Assembly: GCA_041581055.1 (NCBI GenBank)
Contig: JBFGCT010000077.1
Coordinates: 1-17,672, forward strand
Direction of reading: 5' to 3'
Length of the DNA: 17,672 bases
From: JBFGCT01 sp041581055
GTDB taxonomy: Bacteria > Actinomycetota > Acidimicrobiia > Acidimicrobiales > Ilumatobacteraceae
Within the stretch, counting starts at the first letter, position 1. The number at the start of each line of letters is the position of its first letter. Shown piece by piece: positions 1 to 7,608 of the stretch. The notes beneath the pieces were generated by a model. It had not been told where the DNA came from. It saw only the letters and a program-made list of their open reading frames with translations, and ran no database searches. The position numbers and the translations under genes are program-made.

Positions 1-681
1 CAACAGGAGGGAACGATCACCCGGACGATTCGCGTCGGGGTCGGCGCCTACACCGACGACCTGCGCGCCGTGTACCCGGGGCCGGGAGCGCCGGTCACCG
101 TCGGGTCGCGGTCCTTCGAGGTCGTCACGGTCGACCAACCGACGTTCACCCAGACCGCCCTCGTTCCGGTCGACCTCTCGGAGCGGACGTTCCTGATCAC
201 GGCCCGCGGCGTCGACGTGGAGACGCTCACCGACTTGGCCGCCTCGATCGACCCCTCCGGCAGCACCCCCCGACTCGGCGCCCCGCCGGCCGGATTCACG
301 GTGATCCATTCCGGCGCACCCGAGTTTCCGACGCTCGACAGCGGCACCGCGCTGAGCTACCGCGACCCAACCGATGGCGCGCGATCGCTGACGATCACGA
401 CCTACTCCGGCCCGCCGATCTCCTGTTTCGCCTACGCCTGGGTCCACGACGGCACCGACATCACGCCGATCGGTGGCGACGCCGGCGTGGTCGCCCAACG
501 CTCCGGCGAGCCGCGGCAGGTCGGCAGCTACGAGGCCCTGTGGAACGTCGACCATCGCACCCTGATCGGGATCACGGCCGCCGGCGTCACCCGCGCCGAG
601 CTGGTCGCGCTCGCCGACCAGCTCGTTCTCGACCCGGAGCCGATCGACGCGTACCGCAGGCCGCTGGCCTTCGCCCTCTGA
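1..681 (+). CDS. Hypothetical protein, 5'-truncated by the window edge
   Basis: The reading frame is open from the first base and ends with TGA at 679-681, so only the last 226 residues are seen. A GTG at 70 could be an internal start, but coding continues upstream of it. The visible part looks like two copies of a beta-sheet plus helix module. Each ends in a similar helical stretch (ARGVDVETLTDLAASI, then AAGVTRAELVALADQL about 125 residues later). This resembles the C-terminal pattern of actinobacterial DUF4367-like or anti-sigma-associated extracellular domains, where a predicted strand precedes a 'sxeeLlxiAesL' helix. That comparison is from memory and weak. No catalytic motif or membrane segment is visible. 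It converges on the next gene, leaving a 120-nt gap. Coding is fairly sure; function is unknown. Confidence 0.7.
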   Translation, partial: QQEGTITRTIRVGVGAYTDDLRAVYPGPGAPVTVGSRSFEVVTVDQPTFTQTALVPVDLSERTFLITARGVDVETLTDLAASIDPSGSTPRLGAPPAGFTVIHSGAPEFPTLDSGTALSYRDPTDGARSLTITTYSGPPISCFAYAWVHDGTDITPIGGDAGVVAQRSGEPRQVGSYEALWNVDHRTLIGITAAGVTRAELVALADQLVLDPEPIDAYRRPLAFAL

Positions 682-777
682 CGTTCGGCCGACCACCCAC
701 CGAGCGGGCCGGGGATCCGGCCCGACGTTCATCACGTCCGCGATCGGTGTCGTGGCGGCAGGCAGGCGAGTGACGTG

Positions 778-801
778 CGGGCGCGAGTGGTCCCGCGCCC
801 G
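778..801. terminator. GC-rich stem-loop between convergent genes
   Basis: An 8-bp perfect stem (CGGGCGCG at 778-785, CGCGCCCG at 794-801) encloses an 8-nt loop. Its 3' arm abuts the stop codon of the minus-strand gene at 802. It sits between two convergent genes, where a bidirectional terminator is expected. No U-tract is present on either side, so this is a candidate of the U-tract-poor type. The rest of the 682-801 gap shows nothing else I can support. Confidence 0.4.
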
Positions 802-3120
802 TCAATCCATCAGCGGTGAGTCGCCGACGATCACCTCGAGCAGCACCGGTGAGATCGCCTTCGGCGGCACGGGAAGTGGGTCGGGCGGGGGATCGTAGCC
901 GAGCAGGATGCCGGTCTCGAAACGGTCGGTGAACGCGAATCCGTAGGCGTCGGTGCCCCCATCCACCGTGGCGAGGTCGTAGGCCCAGGTGTTCCAGAAG
1001 TTGTCGATCGGCTGACCGTCGGCGCCGTTGTGTCCAGCCCAGGCCTTCTGGCCCCAGAGCCCGTGGGTGTACGGGTTGTCGTCGAGCGTGAACCAGTCGG
1101 CCGATGACTCGCCGATCGGTTTGGTGGGATTGTCCGGCGGATACATCGCGGGTGCGCCGACCAGCCCCGTGTTCAACGCGGCCAACAGATCGGCCACGAT
1201 CCATCCGAACAGGTCGTTCTGCAGCGACGTTGAATCACCGTTGAAGCTCGAGTTGTCGCCTTGAATGCCGGCGACGGTGTATCCGGTGTTCGCCCCGTAG
1301 ATCCCCGCCGGCTGGCACAGGGTCGTCCACGTGGTGTTCGGTTGCCAGCCGGAGATGAACTGGCCCGCCTCGGTGACGTCGAGGGTGAACGCCTCGCCGC
1401 CCGTCGGTGCGACCGACAGCGAGGCCGCAGCTTCGGTGTACGACGCCGAGTGGAGTGTGAAGACGTTCCGCAGCGGAGGGGAGTCGTTGAGCGTCACGGT
1501 GAACGTTTGGTTGTTGCCCAACCCGGTCGCATTGGCCGGGATCACCCACGTGGACCCCTTGTCGATGAGCGGGCCGTCGCCCAAGTCATTGACCTGGATG
1601 ACGCTGAGTTGGTGGTCGCCGTTCGTCTTGATCGTGATCGTCGTGCGGTTGTCACCGGAGTCGGCGCGGTAGTTGTACGTCGCGTTCGCGGTACACGTCA
1701 GGCCGTCCAGACCGTCGATCGTCAGCATCCCCGCCCCGTCCTGATAGAGGTTGTCGAGCGATGACGCGCCGGCGAGCGGATCGGAGTTGACGCTGTAGAT
1801 CAGCTGCATGTCGGTGGTGCCGTCCTGCCCCGCGAGTTTCCGACCGTCGGCGCCGTAGACGGTCGCGGTGACCGGTGAGTAGGTTCCGCTGGCCGCCGTC
1901 GACGCCGTGCCCGTCGGTATCTTCAGCCACCCTTGCTTGACTGCGTCGGTCGCGTCGCTGATGTCCGTGTTGAACCGCAACGCGTGGCTCGCCTCACCCT
2001 TCGCCCACGGCAGGGTGATCGTGAACGGCGCCGCCGCGCTCCCGAAGAGATCGGTTGAGCCGGTGAGCACGATCGAGCTGGTCGGGTCGATCTGGGTGAC
2101 CGCCGCGCTGGGATAGGTGTTGGTCTCCGTCGTGATGTTGCTGAAATCGACATCGAAGGAGAATGTCTGCTCCTTCAGGTTCGGCGCCGTGGGCTTGTCG
2201 CCGATGCCACCGAACGAGCCGGCGAGCGTGAACGAACTCGCTGTGCTCCCCTGGGCGGTCTGGAGGTAGACGAGATAGTCGTCGAAGTAGTGGTACGGAT
2301 ACGGGTTCGTCGCCGGGTCGGTGTAGTAGCTCTGGGCCGCGGCGGCCATGGTCGGCCCGGCGAGGCGCCGGGCGGTGGTCGAGCCGTTCGTGGCGGGGAA
2401 CTGCGCGCTCGGGTAACCGTTCGTGGGCGGCGTCGCGTTGTCACCGATCAACAGCGCGTCGACGATGTTGCCGCCGTCGCCGCCCCGCTCTTCGTTCATC
2501 GGCAACGTGGTGTCGGTGAGCGTGGTCGTCTCGGGCGTTCCGAAGTCGAAGCACCACGTCTTGAGCGTGATGGGAACGCTGAACCAGTCGATGTACGAGA
2601 TGTCCGCCAGGTTGCCCGGCACGTCCGGATGGCCGATCTGCGCGCCGATGAACGGTTCGAAGATGCCGTAGTTCAGGAGATAGGAGGCGTCGGTGTTTCC
2701 AGCCGGCGTGGGCTCGCCGGTCGGCCCGAGCTGCAGATCCCCATTGCTGAGGTAGACGCGGCCACCCGTGTAGTGGCTGAGATAGAGATTGGCATACGCG
2801 GTTTCCCCGGGTGATGCCGCCTGTTGTCGAGCCCAGTTCTCGAATGCCGTCGTCAGCGCCGCCGAGGTGCGGGCGTTTGTCGGAAGGAGGTCGGTGATCG
2901 CCGACGTCGCGGAACTGAGGGGGTTGCTCGTGCCGAGCGTGATCTCGTTCGGCGCGGCGGCGGAGTAGCCGACGTACTGGTCGCCGCCGAGTTCGACCCC
3001 GGCGCCGCCCGGAAGGGTGACAGAGAACGCGTCGAGGAAGGCCGAGTAGCTGCCGAACTTCGTCCCGTTGTACGTGAAGACGATCGGGATGTAGCCGTTC
3101 GGGTTGGGGCTGGTGTCCAT
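802..3120 (-). CDS. Large GH64/beta-1,3-glucanase-like protein without signal peptide
   Basis: 772 residues. The N-terminal part (about 10-190) carries blocks I associate with GH64 / thaumatin-like beta-1,3-glucanases: an opening strand NGYIPIVFTYNGT, TGGRVYLSNGDLQL (about 118-131) and ISYIDWFSVPITL (174-186). A second set of such blocks lies near the C-terminus: a helical stretch LFGWIVADLLAALNTG, then NFWNTWAYDLA and DAYGFAFTDRF. Between them lie several hundred residues of Thr/Ser/Gly-rich, strand-forming sequence. If the assignment holds, a glucanase-like fold is interrupted by a large beta-rich insert or extra beta domains. The start at ATG 3120 has a GGAGA Shine-Dalgarno 10 nt upstream. 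The N-terminus has no hydrophobic signal sequence, which is odd for a wall-degrading glucanase. The gene stands alone, divergent from the kinase gene. Alternatives are a structural beta-rich protein or a lectin-like protein. I have not identified catalytic acids. Confidence 0.45.
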   Translation of the reverse strand: MDTSPNPNGYIPIVFTYNGTKFGSYSAFLDAFSVTLPGGAGVELGGDQYVGYSAAAPNEITLGTSNPLSSATSAITDLLPTNARTSAALTTAFENWARQQAASPGETAYANLYLSHYTGGRVYLSNGDLQLGPTGEPTPAGNTDASYLLNYGIFEPFIGAQIGHPDVPGNLADISYIDWFSVPITLKTWCFDFGTPETTTLTDTTLPMNEERGGDGGNIVDALLIGDNATPPTNGYPSAQFPATNGSTTARRLAGPTMAAAAQSYYTDPATNPYPYHYFDDYLVYLQTAQGSTASSFTLAGSFGGIGDKPTAPNLKEQTFSFDVDFSNITTETNTYPSAAVTQIDPTSSIVLTGSTDLFGSAAAPFTITLPWAKGEASHALRFNTDISDATDAVKQGWLKIPTGTASTAASGTYSPVTATVYGADGRKLAGQDGTTDMQLIYSVNSDPLAGASSLDNLYQDGAGMLTIDGLDGLTCTANATYNYRADSGDNRTTITIKTNGDHQLSVIQVNDLGDGPLIDKGSTWVIPANATGLGNNQTFTVTLNDSPPLRNVFTLHSASYTEAAASLSVAPTGGEAFTLDVTEAGQFISGWQPNTTWTTLCQPAGIYGANTGYTVAGIQGDNSSFNGDSTSLQNDLFGWIVADLLAALNTGLVGAPAMYPPDNPTKPIGESSADWFTLDDNPYTHGLWGQKAWAGHNGADGQPIDNFWNTWAYDLATVDGGTDAYGFAFTDRFETGILLGYDPPPDPLPVPPKAISPVLLEVIVGDSPLMD

Positions 3121-3313
3121 GTCGTTGCGCTCTCCAGGTCGTGGTGGAATCGGCGGGCGCCGCGGCGCCCGATGCCGACAACAATGACATGTCCGCCGAA
3201 ACTGCGCACCGACTTCGGGGACAGCAGCCGATCGGTGGCGCCAACGCGCTGGGCGCTCTTTCGGACGCCCGACGCGCCCCCGCGATCTACCATGTCGCCG
3301 ATATCGAGGATCT

Positions 3314-3387
3314 GGAGGGAGAGTGGAATGGAGACCGCGTCCACCACGCAGCGTGTCCGGCGCCCGGGTTCGTGCGAGTTGTCCTGA
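3314..3387 (+). other. Possible leader peptide with strong ribosome binding site
   Basis: GGAGGGA (3314-3320) lies 7 nt before ATG 3328, the best Shine-Dalgarno/start pair in this gap. It opens a 19-codon frame, METASTTQRVRRPGSCELS, ending in TGA at 3385-3387. The frame overlaps the GTG start of the kinase gene (3372) by 16 nt in a different frame. The GTG itself has no convincing Shine-Dalgarno, so translation of the short frame could feed ribosomes to it by termination-reinitiation. There is no run of Trp or other aromatic codons, so this is not a classical trp attenuator. It may also be chance. The rest of 3121-3371 shows only the ribosome binding site of the minus-strand gene. Confidence 0.3.
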
Positions 3388-3902
3388 TCGTGGGCCCGCC
3401 GGCCGTCGGGAAGATGGCCGTCGGCCTGGCCCTCGCTGAGCGGACCGGCTGGTCGTTGCTCCACAACCACCTCGTCCCGGACATGGTGTCCTCGGTCGTC
3501 GGCCCGGAGTCCGACATCCACCGCCGTCTCGTGGTCGACATCACCCGTCTCCTGCTCGACGGCGCCCGTGCGGGCAACGTCGACACGCTGATCGTGACCC
3601 AGGCCTACTCGCCTGACGATCCCTGGGACACGGCCTACATCGACCTCGTGATGAGCTTCGCCGACCGCGTCCAGGTCGTCGAGCTCGACGCCCCGCTCGA
3701 GGTCCGGCTCGAGCGCAATCGGACCGAGCTCCGGCTGTCCCACAAGCCCTCCAAGCGGGACCTCGAGCGATCGGAGGGCCGCGTCCGCGCGGCCATGGCG
3801 CGCCGCTTCGGGACGCCGGCCGGCGTGCCCCCCCACGTGCGCCTCGACAACAGCGAGCTCTCCGCGGCCGACGCCGCGCGGCTCATCGAGGCACAGCTGT
3901 GA
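3372..3902 (+). CDS. Small P-loop kinase-like ATPase
   Basis: 176 residues from GTG 3372. I chose this start because it gives the usual family opening, a first strand (MRVVLIVG) running straight into the Walker A motif GPPAVGK (8-14). The frame is open further upstream (to 3141), but that extension has no obvious start with a ribosome binding site and reads as low-complexity. After Walker A comes a conserved-looking LLHNHLVPDM stretch (29-38), typical of small uncharacterised shikimate/adenylate-kinase-like P-loop proteins. A basic segment follows around 115-140 (RLERNRTELRLS, SKRDLERSEGRVR) that could be the lid. A phosphotransferase acting on a small molecule is likely; the substrate is unknown. 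Its stop overlaps the start of the trpE-like gene (GTGA), so the two are translationally coupled and probably share a pathway. Confidence 0.75.
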   Translation: MRVVLIVGPPAVGKMAVGLALAERTGWSLLHNHLVPDMVSSVVGPESDIHRRLVVDITRLLLDGARAGNVDTLIVTQAYSPDDPWDTAYIDLVMSFADRVQVVELDAPLEVRLERNRTELRLSHKPSKRDLERSEGRVRAAMARRFGTPAGVPPHVRLDNSELSAADAARLIEAQL

Positions 3903-5242
3903 GGCGGATCCACACCCGGGCGCGAACGATCGAGCTCGGCGCTGTCGATCCCGAGCAATTGCTTGCCAACCTCGACGCGCCGGCCGAGCAGCTGCTCTTC
4001 GAGATCGACGTCTGGGGACGGCGGGTCGCGGTCATCAGCGATCGTGCGCTCCAGTTGCTCGAAGTACCCCGCGACGGAGACGAGGGGATGCAACCGATCC
4101 GCGAGTGCCTGTCCGCCTTCGATCGCCCGTTGAGCGGTCTCGGCGCCCTCGCCCAGGGCGCGGCGGTGGCGGTCGGCTACGACGCGGCCCGCCAGTTCGA
4201 GCGGCGGCTCGACCAACGAGTCCGATCCGCGCTCCCCGACATCTGGATGATGCTGCCCGCCCGCGGTCTGGCCTACGACATCGCGAGCGGGTCGGGCGTC
4301 ATCGTGGTCAACTCATTCGGGGGGCCGCCCGGCGCCGACGAGCTCGACGACTTCGAGCGGGCGCTGCGGACCACGAGGCCGATGCCCGCGACCCTCGGGC
4401 GATCACCACGGGCGAGCGTGAGCCCGACCGAGGAGGAGTACGTCGAGTTGGTGGAGCGGGCGCTGGAGTACATCCGGGCCGGGGACATCTTCCAGGTCGT
4501 GCTGTCGATCGAGGCGATGTGCGAGGTGAACGAGCTGCCGATCACGTTGTATCGCCGCCTGACCACGGCGAACCGCCAGACCGCGCACTTCCTCGTCGAC
4601 GCCACCGAGTTCGCGCTGCTCGGGGCCTCGCCGGAGATCATGGTTCGCAAACAGGGAAACCGGTGTGTCGTTCGTCCACTGGCCGGCACGCTCGCCCACG
4701 CCGGGTTCCGCGATCCGGCGCTCGAAGCCGACCTGCTCGCCAACGACAAGGAGTGCGCGGAACACCGGATGCTGGTCGACCTCGCGCGGAACGACCTCGG
4801 CCGCGTGTGCGAGTTCGGCTCGGTCCGCCCGACCAAGCTGATGGAGGTCGAGTACTTCTATCGGGTCATGCACATCTCGTCGGAGATCTGCGGTGAGTTG
4901 CGCGCGGAGTGCGATGCGCTCGACCTGCTCCGGGCGACGTTCCCGGCCGGCACGATGACGGGCGCACCGAAGATCCGGGCGATGGAGATCATCGACGAGC
5001 TGGAGCGGCGGCCGCGGTCGTTCTACTCCGGCGGGGTCGGGTTCCTCACCGCCGACGGCGACCTGTTCACCTGGATCGTGATCCGCAGCATGACCCAGGT
5101 CGACGGGCAGGTCAGTCTGCGAGCCGGCTCGGGCATCGTGCACGACAGCGATCCACGGCGCGAGTACCAGGAGTGCCTCGCGAAGCTGGAGAACGCGCTG
5201 GGCGCGTTGAACTCGATGTTGACGATCGAGGCGAGCGCGTGA
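3899..5242 (+). CDS. trpE: Anthranilate synthase component I-like chorismate enzyme
   Basis: 447 residues. The C-terminal chorismate-binding domain is complete: AGDIFQVVLS (194-203), GASPEIMVR (242-250), RPLAGT (259-264), EHRMLVDLARNDLGRV (288-303), VMHISSE (323-329), FPAGTMTGAPK (348-358) and GIVHDSDP (412-419). Alanine at 262 matches anthranilate or ADIC synthases. PabB-type aminodeoxychorismate synthases have a catalytic lysine there. With its glutaminase partner encoded next door, it should convert chorismate and ammonia to anthranilate or to 2-amino-2-deoxyisochorismate; sequence alone does not separate these. The N-terminal region is short. The usual LLES tryptophan-binding motif of feedback-regulated TrpE appears as LLFEI (32-36), so feedback control by Trp may be lost. 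The GTG start overlaps the kinase stop by 4 nt. No other trp gene is near, which favours a specialised rather than housekeeping role. Confidence 0.85.
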   Translation: MRRIHTRARTIELGAVDPEQLLANLDAPAEQLLFEIDVWGRRVAVISDRALQLLEVPRDGDEGMQPIRECLSAFDRPLSGLGALAQGAAVAVGYDAARQFERRLDQRVRSALPDIWMMLPARGLAYDIASGSGVIVVNSFGGPPGADELDDFERALRTTRPMPATLGRSPRASVSPTEEEYVELVERALEYIRAGDIFQVVLSIEAMCEVNELPITLYRRLTTANRQTAHFLVDATEFALLGASPEIMVRKQGNRCVVRPLAGTLAHAGFRDPALEADLLANDKECAEHRMLVDLARNDLGRVCEFGSVRPTKLMEVEYFYRVMHISSEICGELRAECDALDLLRATFPAGTMTGAPKIRAMEIIDELERRPRSFYSGGVGFLTADGDLFTWIVIRSMTQVDGQVSLRAGSGIVHDSDPRREYQECLAKLENALGALNSMLTIEASA

Positions 5243-5850
5243 TCCTGTTCATCGACAACTACGACTCGTTCGTCTACAACCTGGTCCAGTTCGTCGGCGT
5301 CCTCGAGCCGGATGTCGTGGTCGTCCGCAACGACGAGATCGACGTCGAGGGGCTGCTCGCGCTCGGGCCCGACGCGTTGGTGGTCTCACCGGGACCCTGC
5401 ACACCGGACGAGGCCGGCGTCTCGAACGCCGCGATCGCCGCGTGCGCGCCCACGATTCCCGTCCTCGGCGTCTGTCTCGGCATGCAGTGCATCGCCCAGG
5501 TCTTCGGGGCGCGGGTCACGCGCGCCCGCGTGCCGATGCACGGCAAGCTCTCCGCGATCGGGCACTGCGACGAGCACCTCTTCCGCGGGATGCCGGACCC
5601 GCTGTCCGTGATGCGCTACCACTCCCTCGTCGTCGACCGGGACACGCTCCCGGGCTCGCTCCAGATCACGGCCGAGACCGACGACGGCGTGATCATGGCG
5701 GTCCGCCACCGGACGCTCGACGTCGAAGGACTGCAATTCCATCCGGAGTCGGTCTTCACCGAGGAGGGTGGCGCCTTCGCCCGTCGCTTCGTCGAGCGGG
5801 TCAGACGGGCACGGGCCAGCGGCACTGGTTCCGGTGCAGCGGCACGCTGA
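5239..5850 (+). CDS. trpG: Anthranilate synthase component II-like glutamine amidotransferase
   Basis: 203 residues, the usual length for a free-standing TrpG/PabA class I glutamine amidotransferase. It opens with ILFIDNYDSFVYNL (2-15). The oxyanion strand is VVSPGPCTPDEAG (48-60), the nucleophile is Cys79 in GVCLGMQ, and His168/Glu170 in FHPES complete the triad. HGK (101-103) and RYHSL (126-130) are also family blocks. It releases ammonia from glutamine for the preceding TrpE-like subunit. The GTG start overlaps the trpE-like stop (GTGA), which supports a stoichiometric complex. Its last 50 nt overlap the 3' end of the convergent DUF362 gene. The C-terminal tail in that overlap (RARASGTGSGAAAR) is low-complexity and probably not structural. 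TrpG and PabA cannot be told apart by sequence; partner identity decides. Confidence 0.88.
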   Translation: MILFIDNYDSFVYNLVQFVGVLEPDVVVVRNDEIDVEGLLALGPDALVVSPGPCTPDEAGVSNAAIAACAPTIPVLGVCLGMQCIAQVFGARVTRARVPMHGKLSAIGHCDEHLFRGMPDPLSVMRYHSLVVDRDTLPGSLQITAETDDGVIMAVRHRTLDVEGLQFHPESVFTEEGGAFARRFVERVRRARASGTGSGAAAR

Positions 5851-6946
5851 TCCTGTCGTGTTCGAGGAAGTCGGCCACCGCCCTGGCCTGGAGCGCCCGC
5901 GGCGGGCAGCCCTCGAGGTAGATGCCGCGCCGGCGGTGGACGTACGAGCAGTTGCCGACGATCACCGCTCGGCGCGCCGGATACTCCTCGAGCTTCGGCC
6001 CGATGTCGGGGCCGGCGGCGACCAGCAGCCGATCGCCCGACGCAAGGTGCGGCTCGAACATCTCCTGCGCTGATCGCGCGAAGCGCTGACACTCGTCACA
6101 GGCCTGGTCGACGGCGAGCTCGATCGCCCGACTCGGGCGCGGGACGTCGGTCACCGCCTGGAAGCGGAGGCCGGCGAGGTCCCCGAGCACCCGGACCGCG
6201 CCGAGCGATGCGGGTCCCAACCCCGCCGCGCTGGCGAGCCCGAGGTACTCGATCTGATCGGCGTCGAAGCCGGCCAAGTCGGCCGCGACGCGGTCGGCCG
6301 CGACCACGTTGTCCGCGGTCAGCACCAGCCCGCGCCGGTACGCCGCACCCGAGATCGGGTAGTTGCCCTCGATCGTGTTGATCAGGTCGGCGACGATCAA
6401 GTCTGGAGGCCGGATCCGATTGAGGTCGACGATCGCCTCGGACAGCCCGACGTGGTGCACCTGACGGGTCGTGTAGCCGGGAAGGATCCCGACCAGGTTC
6501 TTCATCGCGTTGGACATCAGGACGCCGGCGTGCGTGCGGAACTGGGGCGCGGACACGAAGAGGTCGCAGTCCGGCACGATCACGGGGACGGCGATGTCCT
6601 GGCGAAGCGCGGTCGCCCCCTCGATCGCGATCACTCTCGTCGGGACGTGCTCGAGCGAGCGGACGGTCGCGACGTCGGGCAACGTCGGATGACGCGCGCA
6701 CACCTCCTCCAGGACATCGAGTCGCTCGACGATGACCGGGCGCGCGCCGAGCTCCTTGATGTACCCCGCGAGCTGCGAGAGCAGCTCGAGGTCGGTGTGG
6801 TATCCGGGCGTCGTCACGAACATGTTCGCCTTGATCGCGACCTCGTCACCCGGCCGCAAGCCGGCGAAGACGTGACCGAAGTCGCGCTCGAGCCGCTCGG
6901 CGAGCGAGAACCCGGGTTCGAACCGATCGACGGCGGCGACGCTCAC
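5801..6946 (-). CDS. DUF362 domain protein, last gene of the six-gene operon
   Basis: 381 residues. Typical DUF362 blocks are present: GDEVAIKANMF (33-43), DLFVSAPQFRTHAGVLMSNAMKN (128-150, the part before KNLVGI), and LIVADLINTIEGN (183-195). DUF362 proteins are poorly characterised; many carry iron-sulfur clusters and sit beside redox or cofactor genes. This one has no ferredoxin motif. It has four C-terminal cysteines: Cys283 and Cys286 in CDEC, Cys333 in VGNCSY and Cys347 in EGCPP, which might bind a metal or cluster. The GTG start overlaps the stop of the cyclase gene by 4 nt (GTGA). Its TGA at 5801-5803 lies inside the convergent trpG-like gene, giving a 50-nt antisense coding overlap. 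Family assignment is good; the reaction is unknown. Confidence 0.75.
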   Translation of the reverse strand: MSVAAVDRFEPGFSLAERLERDFGHVFAGLRPGDEVAIKANMFVTTPGYHTDLELLSQLAGYIKELGARPVIVERLDVLEEVCARHPTLPDVATVRSLEHVPTRVIAIEGATALRQDIAVPVIVPDCDLFVSAPQFRTHAGVLMSNAMKNLVGILPGYTTRQVHHVGLSEAIVDLNRIRPPDLIVADLINTIEGNYPISGAAYRRGLVLTADNVVAADRVAADLAGFDADQIEYLGLASAAGLGPASLGAVRVLGDLAGLRFQAVTDVPRPSRAIELAVDQACDECQRFARSAQEMFEPHLASGDRLLVAAGPDIGPKLEEYPARRAVIVGNCSYVHRRRGIYLEGCPPRALQARAVADFLEHDRISVPLHRNQCRWPVPV

Positions 6947-7608
6947 AGCCCCTCCACCGCGACCACCCGGGCGGCCGCCGCCTCCACCCCTTCGATGAGG
7001 AGCGGGAGCGCGACGAGGAACGTCTCGCGGCCGTTCAACTCGCCCATGTTCCGGAGGTACTCGAGGATCGGGATTCCGGCCGAGAGCAGCGCCCGGTGCA
7101 CCGGCGACTCGACGTCGCCCGGGCGCTCGGTGAGGCAGTCCAGCCCGACCAGCACGACGCCGCGGTCGATCGCCCACGACGCGGCGCCAGGCGTCAGGTA
7201 GGGCGGCTTGTCCCAGAAGTCGGGGGCGCCCCACCGTCGGTTGACGTAGTCGGTCCGGACCAGGAGCCGCTTCCCTCGGCAGTCGAGGTCACCGATCGCC
7301 CGTTCGAGATCGTCCCCGTCGACCGGTTCGAGGTCCTGCTTCGACGAGAGGTCGGCGACGACGGCGGGGCCGATCAGCGTGTCCAGCGGGACCTCGGCGA
7401 TCGGGGTGCCGTCGGGATAGAAGTGCAGCGACGACTCGACGTGCGTCGCGTTGTGCGGGAAGATCTCGTGCCGGGTGAACGTGCGCGTCGTCCCGTTCGG
7501 ATCGTGATCGGGCTCCATCACGTAGTGGATGCGAAACCGCGGATACCAGTCGGCGTCGTAGGGGCGGAGCTCGCGGTGGAAGCTCGTCGTCAGGTCGACG
7601 TATCTCAT
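6943..7608 (-). CDS. Cyclase-family (kynurenine formamidase-like) metal hydrolase
   Basis: 221 residues, a normal length for the cyclase family (PF04199), which includes bacterial kynurenine formamidase and isatin hydrolase. The signature HxGTHxDxPxH appears as HNATHVESSLH (52-62). His52, His56 and His62 are kept, Gly is Ala, the metal-ligand Asp is Glu58 and Pro is Ser. A second conserved region, KRLLVRTDYVNRRW followed by YLTPGAASWAIDRGV and VGLDCLTERPGD, matches the second half of the fold. It probably hydrolyses an amide or ester bond through a bound divalent metal. A formamidase role next to an anthranilate-type enzyme is tempting but unproven. ATG 7608 overlaps the AsnB-like stop by 4 nt (ATGA), and its own stop overlaps the DUF362 start. 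Confidence 0.8.
   Translation of the reverse strand: MRYVDLTTSFHRELRPYDADWYPRFRIHYVMEPDHDPNGTTRTFTRHEIFPHNATHVESSLHFYPDGTPIAEVPLDTLIGPAVVADLSSKQDLEPVDGDDLERAIGDLDCRGKRLLVRTDYVNRRWGAPDFWDKPPYLTPGAASWAIDRGVVLVGLDCLTERPGDVESPVHRALLSAGIPILEYLRNMGELNGRETFLVALPLLIEGVEAAAARVVAVEGL

Noticed and set aside
3141..3371. Longer N-terminus for the P-loop kinase
   Set aside because: The extension has no plausible start with a ribosome binding site and no conserved features. Family members begin with the strand leading into Walker A, as GTG 3372 gives.
3899..5850. PabB/PabA aminodeoxychorismate synthase pair
   Set aside because: The large subunit has Ala where PabB-type enzymes have the catalytic Lys in the PIKGT motif, and no aminodeoxychorismate lyase is next to it.
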